This document shows, piece by piece, positions 25,177-36,310 of a DNA stretch of 64,000 nucleotides; the first letter of the stretch is position 1, and the number at the start of each line of letters is the position of its first letter. Source of the stretch: Ooceraea biroi. Its lineage: Eukaryota; Arthropoda; Insecta; Hymenoptera; Formicidae. The notes under the pieces are model-generated. The model searched no databases, was not told the DNA's origin, and saw only the letters and a program-made list of their open reading frames with translations. The position numbers and the translations under genes were made by a program. The DNA lies in contig NC_039513.1 in NCBI RefSeq assembly GCF_003672135.1, positions 13,057,971 to 13,121,970 of the forward strand, given 5' to 3'.

Positions 25177-26092
25177 TATAGAGGAGAATCCCCTATTATG
25201 AGATATGCTCCTAATATGAGATACTGGAGTTTCTACTAAACTAGTGAGTACCATCTGTTAATTCCACCATAAACTTATTACTCTTGGTGTAAAATATATT
25301 TAGTGAAAAATTCATTGTTCGTTATTGCGTTTAGCTTTTGCAAGAAAAGGTTTGTGAAATTGTGAACATGTCAAAGGAACTTGAGGTAAGTCTTTAAACC
25401 TTGTTTATTACATAATAAAGAAATGGTTGGCAATAAATTCAGTATGCAATGATAGAGTAGAATCGTAGTAACAGGAAAATACGCAATTTGTTGAATTGCT
25501 TAATTGTAGAGGTTAGATTTCATGATCGCGGAACCGCTAGGCGTGTGGCTCGTATGAGATATTCAGGGTACTCTGAATATGAGATAATTATTGTTCGAAT
25601 ATGAAGAGTATGTAGTGTAATAAAAAGAAAGAAAATACTACGTTAAGGTTAAAGAAAAGTTAATACGAATTTATATTACGAATTTTTGTGTATTTAATTT
25701 TTATAGAATCTGACTATGGAGGTTAGAGAAACGAGGAAGCGTTGACAGTGGAATCGTGAAGATTTGGCGAAGGCTGTGGCAGCAATATTTTTATAAAAAT
25801 ATCTAATAAAGTTTTTTACTTGCAATACTGATGTATTTTGCACTTTTAACACCGATTTCTCAAGGTATCTTATATTAGGAGCACACTTTCGCGATCCTGC
25901 GTAAAGCTCTTTTTTCAAATTGTTTTAATTTTCAGAAAAAATAATATTTAAATTAGATTTTTCATTTCACCAACCTAAAGCTTATTAAATTCTCTTCAGG
26001 AGAACGTATTACATTTTTAAATTCTGCCTATAGATTTCCTTACATTCGGCAAAATCGATATGGTATCTCATAATCGGGGACTTTCCTCTATA
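25177..26092 (+). mobile_element. pogo-like DNA transposon, deletion derivative
   Basis: The ends form about 29-bp terminal inverted repeats. The left reads TATAGAGGAGAATCCCC then ATTATGAGATA; the reverse complement of the right end (to 26092) is the same except for about three substitutions. TA/TATA flanks both sides, as expected for a Tc1/mariner/pogo-superfamily TA target. The motif TATGAGATA recurs near the left end, in the middle (25551, 25578) and inverted near the right end (about 25866, 26064), suggesting transposase-binding sites. At about 0.9 kb it encodes only the start of a transposase, so it needs help in trans. Confidence 0.7.
25368..25796 (+). pseudogene. pogo-like transposase N-terminus with an intron, truncated
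   Basis: ATG at 25368 encodes MSKELE, ended by a consensus donor GAG|GTAAGT at 25386. A pyrimidine-rich acceptor TTTTTATAG ends at 25706. Removing the 321-nt intron keeps the frame open: NLTMEVRETRKR, then a TGA stop (25743-25745), then QWNREDLAKAVAAI and a stop at 25794-25796. The RKR..W..EDL.KAV.A pattern matches the Psq-type helix-turn-helix that begins pogo/jerky-class transposases (family knowledge). The catalytic DDE region is absent. The in-frame join across the intron is the best evidence that this was a real gene; the internal stop and missing C-terminus make it a relic. Confidence 0.55.
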
Positions 26093-28078
26093 CGTTATTG
26101 TATTTTATAGAGTTTTGAGAAATGATTGAAAAAGGAACTTTCTGAAATTTTACAAATTGATATGAAACGATAAAAATATGCGTGTGGATTCTTTCATCCG
26201 AGATCGCGAGGTGTCCTTCGATTCACCAGCCTCGTAGGAATCTTCGCAAATATCACTCGCAGTTTTAGATAGTTTCTGTGACTTTTCTGAATCATGTAAT
26301 AGCGTACAAAGTATGTACAAGCGTAAAAACAAGTTTCAAGGCACAAACGTGCTGGAATGCAGTTAATGAAAAAACCATTGAAAAATTGCCGGTCACGGCC
26401 AGTGATGGCTGAGAGTGGCATGTACAATGATTATGGTAATGGGGGTGCATTTAAGGTGCAAGGCCGAAATAATGTGCAACAATGCCGGGCGAGAAGTTGC
26501 TTCGCGCTACGTGATCACGAATACGAATCACGTTGTCGGACGCCTGTGAATTTTACACTGGTCACTAAACTGATCCGTCCGTCTGACCGTTCATCCGTTC
26601 TACCGTCAAATCAAATCGCAAATAGGCCATGCCACCCAGCGTCCGAGCGTATGCAAATCGCTCCCTTGTGCTCCTCCCCTGAAAAAGGAAGGTACATTGT
26701 GTTACAGCTGTGCCCTCGCGTGCTGCACCGTACGAATCCTTCCGCGCGATTTCATATGACTGCGCGCCCCTAATGCATCCCCTGCTTGGAACCGGGTAAT
26801 GAATAATCATCTGCAACGCGAGGAGGGAGGGGGACCACAATGATACGCGATTTTTACGTAGGACCATTATGACTGTAGGCCATTAATGGATCGTTTATGA
26901 TGTACCCGCCACGAGAGAGCGGAATCATTATCATCATCATTGTCGCTCCAGAAGTGGAACATCATCATTTAACGATCCGTAATTTTTTTCTTTCGTTTTT
27001 TGACGTGACGTCGCGCAAAGTGACGTTTCCGCGACAGTTCCGAGCGAGGGCTTGGCGTCGAGTACAAGTCTAATTTTATTCCGTTTCTTCAGCTTCAGCG
27101 TTTCTCGAAGACGCGAAGACAGATTTCTGCCAGAAGGAAGTTACGGTAAAATTATGAAATGCACGGCGGTAATTTTGCCGGTGCTTCCGAGAACTTTCCT
27201 CATCTCGTATAAATCTGCCGCTTCCATCTCGCCGCGTTTGTCGTTAACTACTGTTAACGCAAGGGATCTGTAAGAGACAATGCGTCCGAATGGTTGATTT
27301 TGTGCTTATTTTTCAGCTTGGAATGCGGTGCATCTTTATTGAAATTTTAATTACTTTTTAGCACAACATTTGAAATTCATTAAGAAATTAATTTTGAAGA
27401 ATCAAAGCAATCGAATTCTCGATCTTAAAACTGCTTCGCACGAATATTTTCCTTTCACCAAACATTCTTGTTGCAAAATGTATATAAACTATTATTTGCA
27501 TTGAAATACCACGTTTTCATTCAATTATACGGAGAATCACGATTAGGAAAATGGTTCAATGTGTGGCGCAGAAATACGTAAGTTCGGTTAACTAAACAGT
27601 TAAATATCGGTATCGGCGTGCCTCTGGCATTCGCCTGTTCAAACGGCGCGAGACAGCATCAATGCGGCTTCGTTCCACTTGAACGGTAGAACAAGCGTAA
27701 AAGCGACTTCGCACATGCGACAGCAGAAACGAGTCCGGACGTTTCGCTTCACAGAAAATGGGAGCAACCGTGTCGGCGATTTCGTCCGATTTTCACCTGT
27801 TTTCGATTTTTACCTGAACACTTGCGCAGGAGTCGGCAGGTGTGACTTTCTAACAAACTATAAAATTAGTAACTTTCACATATCACCGATTCGACGGACA
27901 AATTAATGCAGTTGCAAAGTGAAATTTCTGAATCAATGCTCATTTTTTCACAGGCGCGCGATTGTGTTTTTAATATCCCAGATGTTCCCGTGAAGATTTT
28001 AATTTAAAGTTGAATGAAAAAGAATTTATAAATCATCGAATACATTTGACGTAGCAAATTCGAGTCTCGTGATAAATA
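26093..28078. other. non-coding stretch
   Basis: About 2 kb with no supportable gene. It holds a short ATC-rich run near 26926-26942 and AT-rich sequence at 27340-27560. The 138-codon open frame at 26357-26773 has no recognisable motif and is taken as chance. Confidence 0.55.
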
Positions 28079-29373
28079 TTGGGTTGGCCAAAAAGTAATT
28101 GCGTTTTTTTTATATAAATAAAAGGCGAATTTTTCATGGGAAACAAAAACTTTATTAAACAATATATTGTCCATTTTGTTTGGTTATCTTTTGCCATTTT
28201 TCAGGCAACTTCATGATTCCGCGCTCAAAAAAGTTCTTATCTTTTTCAGCAAAAAACAATTCCAACAACGATTTGATATCCTCATCAGCAGTCAAGGTTT
28301 TACCATTCAAGGCGTTTTGCAAAGAACGAAACAAATGGTAATCTGATGGTGCCAGGTCTGGCGAATATGGTGGATGTGGTAACATCATGGTAACACATCC
28401 CATCCAAGCTGCAACAATTTTTCACGAGTGACCAAACTTGTACGTGGTCTAGCGTTATCATGGTGAAACACAACACCTTTGCGATTCACCAATTCTCGAC
28501 GTTTCTGTTTGATGGCATCATTTTAATAATTTCATTTATCCAGTTGACGACAGTATACGTCTGAATTAATGGTTTGATTCCTTGCAAGCAGCTCAAAATA
28601 CACAGTCCCACCAGACTGACAGCATAATCTTTCTTTGGTGAATATCTGCTTTTCAAGTGCTTTCAGCAGGTTCATCACGCTTGCTCCACCATCTTTTTCG
28701 TTTGACGTTGTTGTAGACGATCCATTTTTCGTCGCCTGTTATCATACGTTTCAAAAATCGATCATTTTCCTCACGTTTCAAAAGAGAATCGCAGATGTCA
28801 ATACGCTTAGTGAGATGAATTTCTTTCAGCTCATGTGCTACCCAAATATCGAGCTTACTAATGTATCCAAGTCGTTTTAAATGGTTCTCAACACTCGATT
28901 TCGATATGTTAAGATTCTCAGCAATCTCTCGTGTCGTTAAACGCCGATTGGAATCGATCAGTGCCTTTGTTTTGTCATCATCAATTTCGATTGGCCTTCC
29001 TGAGCCTGGTGCATCTTTCATATTAAAATCTCGAGATCGAAATTTAGTAAACCAATTTTGACACTGCCGCAGTTTAAAGTATCTTCGCCATATACATGAC
29101 ATAACTTTTTACGAGCTTGCACAGCGTTTTTCCCTTTTCGGAAGTAATAAAAGAAAATATGAGGAAAATGTTCTTTTTGATTTTCCATTTTGAAATCGAC
29201 GGCAAACAAACAATTGTTAACGAAATCGTGTACTTTCTTTTTGTAAAACAAGCTTGAACTGTGAGTTGTTAACTTACATAATGAATTTGCGGTTTAGAAT
29301 GAAGTTAGTTACATTTCAAGACATGTATGTCCATCTATTGGAAAAAAACGCAATTACTTTTTGGCCAACCCAA
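28079..29373 (-). mobile_element. mariner element (mellifera subfamily type), full length 1295 bp
   Basis: Both ends carry TTGGGTTGGCCAAAAAG in inverted orientation, and TA flanks each side (28077-28078 and 29374-29375), so the insertion is complete. Length and ends match the mellifera subfamily. Over 28706-29373 it is nearly identical to the copy at 1-668. The TIRs look intact, so it could still be mobilised if a working transposase exists elsewhere. Confidence 0.95.
28155..29188 (-). pseudogene. mariner transposase, D,D34D, multiply frameshifted
   Basis: ATG at 29188-29186 (MENQKEHF...). Recognisable parts in order are the N-terminal HTH; a frame jump at about 29073-29078; the linker and second HTH; the first catalytic Asp in TGDEKWIVYNN; a damaged middle (about 28400-28650) in which the second Asp block HDNARPRTS is still visible; and a C-terminal frame (28403-28155) with the third Asp in SPDLAPSDYHLFRS, ending GQYIV. 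An 11-bp tandem duplication at about 28377-28395 adds another frameshift just before the third Asp. All three catalytic Asp codons survive, but the protein cannot be made as one chain. Confidence 0.92.
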
Positions 29374-29375
29374 TA

Positions 29376-31923
29376 GAATTCGCCATTTCTTCTTCTGAGG
29401 AGCCGTCTCCGTCATCGTCGCCGTTCTTTCGGGACGTAAAGGGATATCTGCAAAAGGGACGAGAGATGAAGGGACGAAGACGAGAGCTCGCCTACACGCG
29501 TCTGACGCAGCGTGCACATACATCTTCCCACACGCGATTCTTGCGTTCCCTCGATGCTCGCATACCTCTTAATCCCCCTCGTCCTCCCCGTCGCCGTTGA
29601 ATCTCACCATAAATCCGACACTTATTCCCCGTCGAGGAACCGGAATTAAGATAGCGCCACGTTAATTGCCGTCGTTAATAGGATACGTATGGAATGCACG
29701 TGGATTGGTCAGTAGGTACACGCCGCATCTCTGCGTAGTTAATAATTACGTCACGCTAATCACGCACGCGTGCCTTTTTCTTCGTTAATCGACAGCGTGC
29801 GCTCCGCGCGCATTATTAAGAGTTTTGATCAGCTGCAGAGCGGTTCGGAATTGATGCAGATCATCGATGATCTCAGATTCGTATCGTGATTCTACGAGAC
29901 GAGTAATCTATCCTTTATATTTTGCTTACATTATATGGATTATTATTAATAATATCTCATATTCTACATATACATATATACATATACTATACATGCTTCT
30001 TCAAAATTATGTTTAAAACGCGGTTTTCACTTGCCCAATCTTGTAATCGTGATTAAATGGAATCTTGAATTGTATAATTTCCAATATTATTCTTATATTA
30101 ATATATAATACTATTAATATTGTATTAATATATAATACAATTTCATACTCGTATCTTACGTTTCAACCGCGAAGATACATATTCCGTTCTCCATATCCGT
30201 AGCACAGGCGTGATCCGCATCACGCCGAGAATTGTACCCGTCAAGACGATCACGACGGTTCAATCTCTGGCGGATAATCAGCCGACTCGAGGTTTGTTCG
30301 TTCGACGAGACGACGAGAATCACGAGGAGGTGGTGGTATCGGCTTCTCGCATCGCTGCGAGCACGCTCATACGAGCGAGCGAGTGCACCGTTGCGCGTTG
30401 TATCACGTTAAGTATAGGCCGCCGCCTTTCCGCGCGTCTTCGATGCTCGCTCGTTTCCTAATCACTCCGGACGCGTTATTAAAGCAGCAGATAATTGCAA
30501 CAGGCATGCTCCGCGGTGTGCGAGTGTCAGATACGCAGTTCTACGTGACAGTTCCCACGCGATAATTACTCTCCGCGTCCCATTATCTCGCGCGGCAATG
30601 GCGTTACGCCTGATATTTAATCGCTCCGCTCTGGAATCGCAAGCGTGATCCAGCATCCGATAAACCGCCGCGGCCAATTACGCTCTTTACGCCCGCACTC
30701 GTGCGTGTAATCGCGCGAGAAATTCCGAAAAATCCACGTGCAAACGCCGAGCAAAGTGCCAAGAGAGTTGCCTATCTAATTTCCGTATTTACATTCTTCC
30801 TCTTTATTATAACGTGCGTCTCTATCGGCTACCCGGATTGTTGCACCGGATGAATCTCAAATCTTACAACGGACGAATATTCATAGCGCGAGAGAACCTC
30901 GCACGTCAATCGACGTTGTGCGATTCGTTTTCATCCTGAGCGTCCTACGAAAAGATGAGCGTTTAATTGCTACATTGCGCGCCGCGATCGAAGCTTTCTC
31001 GCTCGTTCGAGTGCGCCTCGTTAAGATTCCCCGTCATGTACGGCGGATGTTACGAACGTCAGTCTCAAACGCACGTGCTCAGCGTCCGCTTTCGGTGGAG
31101 ATAAGTAGCGTGACGTCGAAAACGTGCTCGCAAGTGAATTTCCCAACCGGCACCTTGTAAAATGCTAATTGCATTCTGCGCTCAACAAAGGGCTCACAAT
31201 GGGACGCCTTTAGATGAAATGCCCAACGCTTTCCCTCCGCTTGCGCTTTCCCAGGTGTCCTCTGTGAAGGGCTCGTACGATTCGTCGAAGAATTTAAGGT
31301 CCTCACTCCTCTTCCTGCTCTATCTTGATCTCCGATCCTCGAGAACCGAGATGCCGAGCGGTGGACGAATCACGCGCGGAAATTCGACGCGTGTTCCCGA
31401 TGGCGCGCGATCGATCGTCCTGCTAATGGAATTTCCCGCGCGGACACTATCATATTCACCGCGATAAATCTGTTGCGAGAGACAGCACGAATCCGCGAGA
31501 TCGTATCGCTCGCGCGGAATGAGATCTCCCGCGTGCCGCGCGCGTGGGCAACGCGAGCGAGACGCCGCAGCCCGCAACAACCGGCGGGATTGCTCGCTTT
31601 TGCCAGCGCAATTGCGCCTGGCTCATTATTCATTTTAGGCGGCCGATCCCCGCATGGAGCAAAGCGCGTACCGCACCGGATCTTGTGCATTATTGCAATT
31701 AGTGGTGTCGCAACGCTGCTCATGCACGGCTGTGCGTGCGACACGCGACAATTGCGTTATGCGACTTTTTGAAAATTCCTCAGTTGAGTAAAAAGATTTT
31801 TTTACTGAGCATCTTATTTCAAGAAAATTGAAGATGCAGAATACGACGGAAAATTGACTTGCGATCTTTCCATTCTAAAATTTGAAGCAGGAGACTTTTG
31901 TTTTTTTCTTTTTTGAGTGAAAG
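29376..31923. other. non-coding stretch
   Basis: About 2.5 kb without a supportable gene. AT-rich sequence with short ATTAATAT repeats at about 29930-30150 is flanked by CpG-rich sequence (30190-31760). Overlapping open frames on both strands at 31162-31772 are typical of GC-rich chance ORFs. Confidence 0.55.
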
Positions 31924-31925
31924 TA

Positions 31926-33170
31926 TTAGGGGTGTGATTTAATTTTGAGGGTTTTTTTTGCTCAAAAACGCATGTATTTAAATATGATAATGAATGAATA
32001 CCTTAATCAAAATATTTTCCTTCGTTTTCTATAATTTTTTCCCATCTTTCTGGCAAGAGATGGATTCCACCACGATAAAATCACTCTTCTTTTCAGTTGA
32101 TCCATTCGTCGACGAATTTTCGCACTTCTTCCAAATTATCAAAGTGTGTATCCTCTAAAGCGTGTTGCATCCACCGGAACAAATAATAATCGCATGGAGC
32201 AATGTCCGGAGAAGACTTGCCATTCAAGCTCTAATAGTGTTTCTTTCACTGATAACGCAACGTCAGGTCGAGCGTTGTCACGAAGAAGAATCACTTTCCG
32301 TCGTTTACTCGCAATTGCTGGTCGTTTTTCGTCCAATGCTTGCTTCAACTTTTACAATTGGTGTCGATAACGATCAGCCGTGACAGTCTCATGCGGATTT
32401 AACAGCTCATAGTACACTATCCCACCAAATACAGAGCATTACTTTTGAACCGTGAATATTGCGTCTCGGAGTGGATGTTGATGGTTCGCCTGGATCCACC
32501 CATGATTTTCTGCGTTTCGAATTATCAAAATAGATCCACTTTTCATCCCCAGTAACAATCCGAGACAAAAGACTCTTCTTTTTTTGCCTGGCGATCAACG
32601 AAATGCAAATGTTCAAATGGCACTTTCCGATAATTGATGTCGAATCCATTTCCCTTCTTTCTGAATTTTTTCCATTTCATGTAAATGTTTGGTAACTGTT
32701 GTACGATCAACACTTAATGCTCTGGCAAGTTCTGAAGTGGATTCTGTTGGATTTTTGTGCAATAATGCTTGCAAATCTGCATTTTCAAGCTTTCTTGGTT
32801 GTCCCGAGCGTTCTTTGTCCTTCACATCAGTATGACCACTTTTAAAGCGTCTAAACCAGTATTCACACGTCTTAATTGATGGGGCAGAATCACCATAAGT
32901 TTCCACAAGAATTCTATAACCGTCAGCCGCAGTTTTCTTTTGATTAAAAAACAAAAGCAACGCATGTCGAAAATGTTAAAGAGCTTTCGGAAGTTGCATT
33001 TTTACGATGATATAAACACGACTGTTATTTCATCTATTGCTATAATGCTACTAAATGTCATGGGTAATGTCAACACTGTAAGAAACAACAGTTATCGGAA
33101 ACAGCTATTGGAACAAACTGACACTACAGCCATCTGTTGCAAAACCCTCAAAACTAAATTACACTCCTAA
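31926..33170 (-). mobile_element. mariner element, Mos1-like (mauritiana-type), degenerate
   Basis: Terminal inverted repeats read TTAGGGGTGTGATTTA on the left and, as reverse complement, TTAGGAGTGTAATTTA on the right; both continue with GTTTTGAGGG-like sequence. TA flanks both sides (31924-31925, 33171-33172). The 1245-bp size and transposase content fit mariner. The protein resembles Mos1-type transposase (for example KTCEYWFRRFKSG and WIYFDNSKRRKSW), so mauritiana-type is the likely lineage. Confidence 0.9.
32003..32999 (-). pseudogene. Mos1-like mariner transposase, decayed
   Basis: A likely original ATG at 32999-32997 is followed by a TAA after seven codons. The HTH region then reads well (FFNQKKTAADGYRILVETYG; KHLHEMEKIQKEGKW). 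Frames break near 32640, and again downstream of VILLRDNARPDVA. Catalytic blocks are recognisable: TGDEKWIYFDN (first Asp), RDNARP (second; the usual HDNARPH is altered) and SPDIAPCDYYLFRW (third). The C-terminus has two TGA codons before the mariner-like ending LLPERWEKII...GKYFD and a TAA at 32005-32003. It is more decayed than the mellifera-type copies, so probably an older insertion. Confidence 0.88.
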
Positions 33171-33172
33171 TA

Positions 33173-34899
33173 GATTAGATCACTCGCTGCAGTTTCGTTG
33201 TTATTTTGGGGCACACGGAATTGAGTCTTTCGAGATCGGAGTTGGGCAATTTGGAGTTTGGTTTACGAAACGATCGTTAAATGCCGGGGAGGTTGCAACT
33301 CACTTTCTTGCAATTCACTTAGCCGATTGTGAACGATAATATCATTGATTATGCATGCGAGTGTGTTCTAATCAGTACAATTACACGCGGCATCGATAAA
33401 TTTAATCCGCTAGAAAAAATCGAACCAGTTGCCGCAAGAGTGAAAGGACTCGCTCTAGAGCGTGACTCTAAAACGCGCCACAAGAGACAAGTACTCTGGC
33501 CGGTTTTTATGTCAATTTGATAAAATAATTTATACTCATGCATATTATCAGTACACATACGTGCTGTTATGCATGTTTATAATCAATTACGCACGCACAC
33601 AGCCGCGGGAACCTGCAGATCTCGTTCTGTCACTTCTGTGAGTGAATTAAAAACGTTTCAAGTCACGACAGGTACCACACGTGATCTCTTAAAACATCTA
33701 AAAATAATATATAATTAATATGAAACATTGTAATTAGTATTACGTTTCTTCATCGAAACAACCGATTACTTTCACAGCAATTTTGTGTAACCTGGAAGAA
33801 AAATAAAAATTCTCAGGAATTTCTGAAATCTTTTTTATAAACGTGAACGTGACTTCTAACAAATCAATACTTCAAATTCGTAAAAAATCGAACCGTATTT
33901 CAACTGCACGTTTAGCTTTAACAAAGCTCGCTTCAGCCGGCGAGAATATCCGAAATTCAAAGGAGCTTTTTGTCGACGGACTAGTCCCGTATAAATCATC
34001 GTATAAATCGCCTTAAGCCCTCTTAGGAAGTCGTTTACGAGAAACGAAAGCATCGTTTCGAAATCCGAGCGTTACCCTCTGAGCCAACGTTATTTATCGA
34101 GTCGATGTTTTCGGGTTCCCTTGTGCTCGCTGCTCGAACTCGTTCTACGTACAGATTCTACATGTGAATCTAACTACGTTCATGTTTGACGCAGCTTGAA
34201 TCTTTACGTCACAATGACTGAACGTCACAAAACGCGCTGCAATAACGGATTAAAAATAAATTCGCGGTCGGTCGTTGACTTGTTCGTCCTCGCTTCCGCT
34301 TTCGTTCGCGGCGGACCGGCAGCGGTTTTCGCGGCATGAAAATTGTGATCGTAAACCATCGGTTTTACGCCACTTTCGAAATGGAACGGCATGCCAGCGG
34401 CGCGGAGGGGTCAGGCTGCGGAAACGGTTACGAACGTGATCCGGTTGAGTCACAGAGACTTTTCTTAGGCGTGCTTAATTCGCCGGAGAAAATCGTTGCG
34501 GCTTTTCGAGTGCCCGCGGAACTCGCGCCGCGCCGATGGCGATTTGCCGATCGCCGTCCGTCGTAAAATCGACCCACCACGGGAAACACGGGCGTGCATC
34601 GAAATTGAATAATGCTCTGCATAACTTTGTCGTTTACTCGCGAGCAAAAGGACAGTCGTGGAGTCTCGCATCTCGCTCAAGCTTACACCGCCCCGTTCGC
34701 GCTATTTTTAAACCACGTTTTCAATCACTTACGCAATCGAACGCTACCGCATTACAACGTGCGATACAATACCGCGGAAGTTCCGCGTGATTCCGGACGC
34801 GTGCAACATTAATTTATCCTCCCCTGACCCCCTCGCGAGATATAATCGAGATTTCTACTTCAAATGGTGGAAACGTTTTGCATCGCACGCCCAGAACGA
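33173..34899. other. non-coding stretch
   Basis: No supportable gene. The sequence is AT-rich to about 34250 and then becomes CpG-rich toward the presumed promoter region on the right. Confidence 0.55.
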
Positions 34900-35718
34900 T
34901 TAGCACGTTATTACATAACGTCTCTCCCGCTAGTCGAAGTTATCTCACTCCGGTTGTCATTACGCCTTAATTACGGGGAGGCGGAGCAGAGTAGAGTAAC
35001 CCGCGAGTGCTCGCCCGTCTCCGAGAATGCACTCGCATACCGCGGTACCGTTTTGATGATCCAGAAGTATGCAGGCGTTGCAATTCATCCTTTGTTTACT
35101 TCTTCGATTCTCCAATCGATCAGAGTACACCGCAGTCTGATACCCCAATTTTCGGAGTCGCAAACCGTGGACCATCTCCGACGTCTCGCTTTTCCGACTG
35201 CGATATCGCCCTCCGTCAGGTCTCCTCCCACGTTTATCCGTGCGCACAAGACAGAGAGAGAAAGATGTGTCCGTGCACTCCGTCGTGCACAGACGAAGCA
35301 CTCCCGAGGTCTGGAAGTCTGGTCGAATGCAGCATACAGTCGACGCGCGTGCACTCGTCGCCGATCCTCCTCGGCTCGGCTCCGCTCTCCTCTCCTCGTT
35401 CCCTCTCTTTCTCTCTTTCCGTTCTGTCTCTCAGCCTGTCTATCTCTCTCGCTTTCCTCTCTTTCACGCGTACACACATTTTGAGACCGCCGCCGATAGG
35501 GGCGCTCGCGGCGCGCTCGGATTAAGTCCGGCTCGTCGAGCCAGATAGCCGTGAGTCCGTCCGCGGTGCGGACCGATCGCGCGCAACGCGGTGCGTTCCC
35601 GTCGTCGTGTCGTGTTCCTCGGGAAGATCACTCGTTCCCGGGGCAGAACAGTGTATCTGGACCAGAGACTTGCTTTCAATCGCGCTTAGAGGAATCAGGA
35701 GAGAAAGAGGAGAGAAAC

Positions 35719-35740
35719 GATCATCATCATCATCATCATT
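35719..35740. repeat. (ATC)n microsatellite
   Basis: About seven ATC/CAT trinucleotide units in an otherwise GA-rich stretch of the presumed promoter region. Confidence 0.9.
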
Positions 35741-36280
35741 GCGTGGTGCTCTTGGACCTCGCATGATCGTAAGAAGAGTGATCGTGGGAGCGGGATCGCC
35801 GTGACTCGAACACCTCTTACTTTTCTCGGCGTGGCGGTCTCTCCCCGAGCCGATTGTCGCTCACGAACTCGACGAGTTCCCGCGAGTTCCCGGTGGAGAC
35901 CTCGCCGCGGAAAGTGCGGGATCGCGTCGCGGCGAGGAAAGTTCTCTCTCTGGTGTGGTGTGACGCGACGCCGTGCAGCCCGCAGCACGGAGCGAACGAG
36001 AGTGGAGAACGAGTTTGATCGCGGCTACGTGATCGCGGTTATACGTGCCGGAATCGCGAACTCGATGGAATCATCGAGCCGCGAGCACGACTCCTCGTCG
36101 ATCCGAGTGGCGTGACCCCGAAAAACAAGTGCGCGTGTACTACTCTCCTCCCTCGGGGTGGACCCCGCCCACCCTCCGCACGGTGGTGAATGAATCGATG
36201 AACAGGTGCATTTTCTCGTGTTTTTTCCCGATCGATTTTTGGTGTCGCGCTGTTTGCCGCGCGATCTCCCTTTTCCTCTA

Positions 36281-36310
36281 TTTCTCTGTCTCTCTCTCTC
36301 TCTCCCTTTC
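36281..36310. repeat. (CT)n-rich tract
   Basis: A CT dinucleotide run (TGTCTCTCTCTCTCTCTCC and flanks) within the presumed promoter/5'UTR block. Confidence 0.85.

Noticed and set aside
34864..35484. 206-codon plus-strand open frame
   Set aside because: Ser/Leu-rich translation of CT tracts, with overlapping frames on both strands and no motif.
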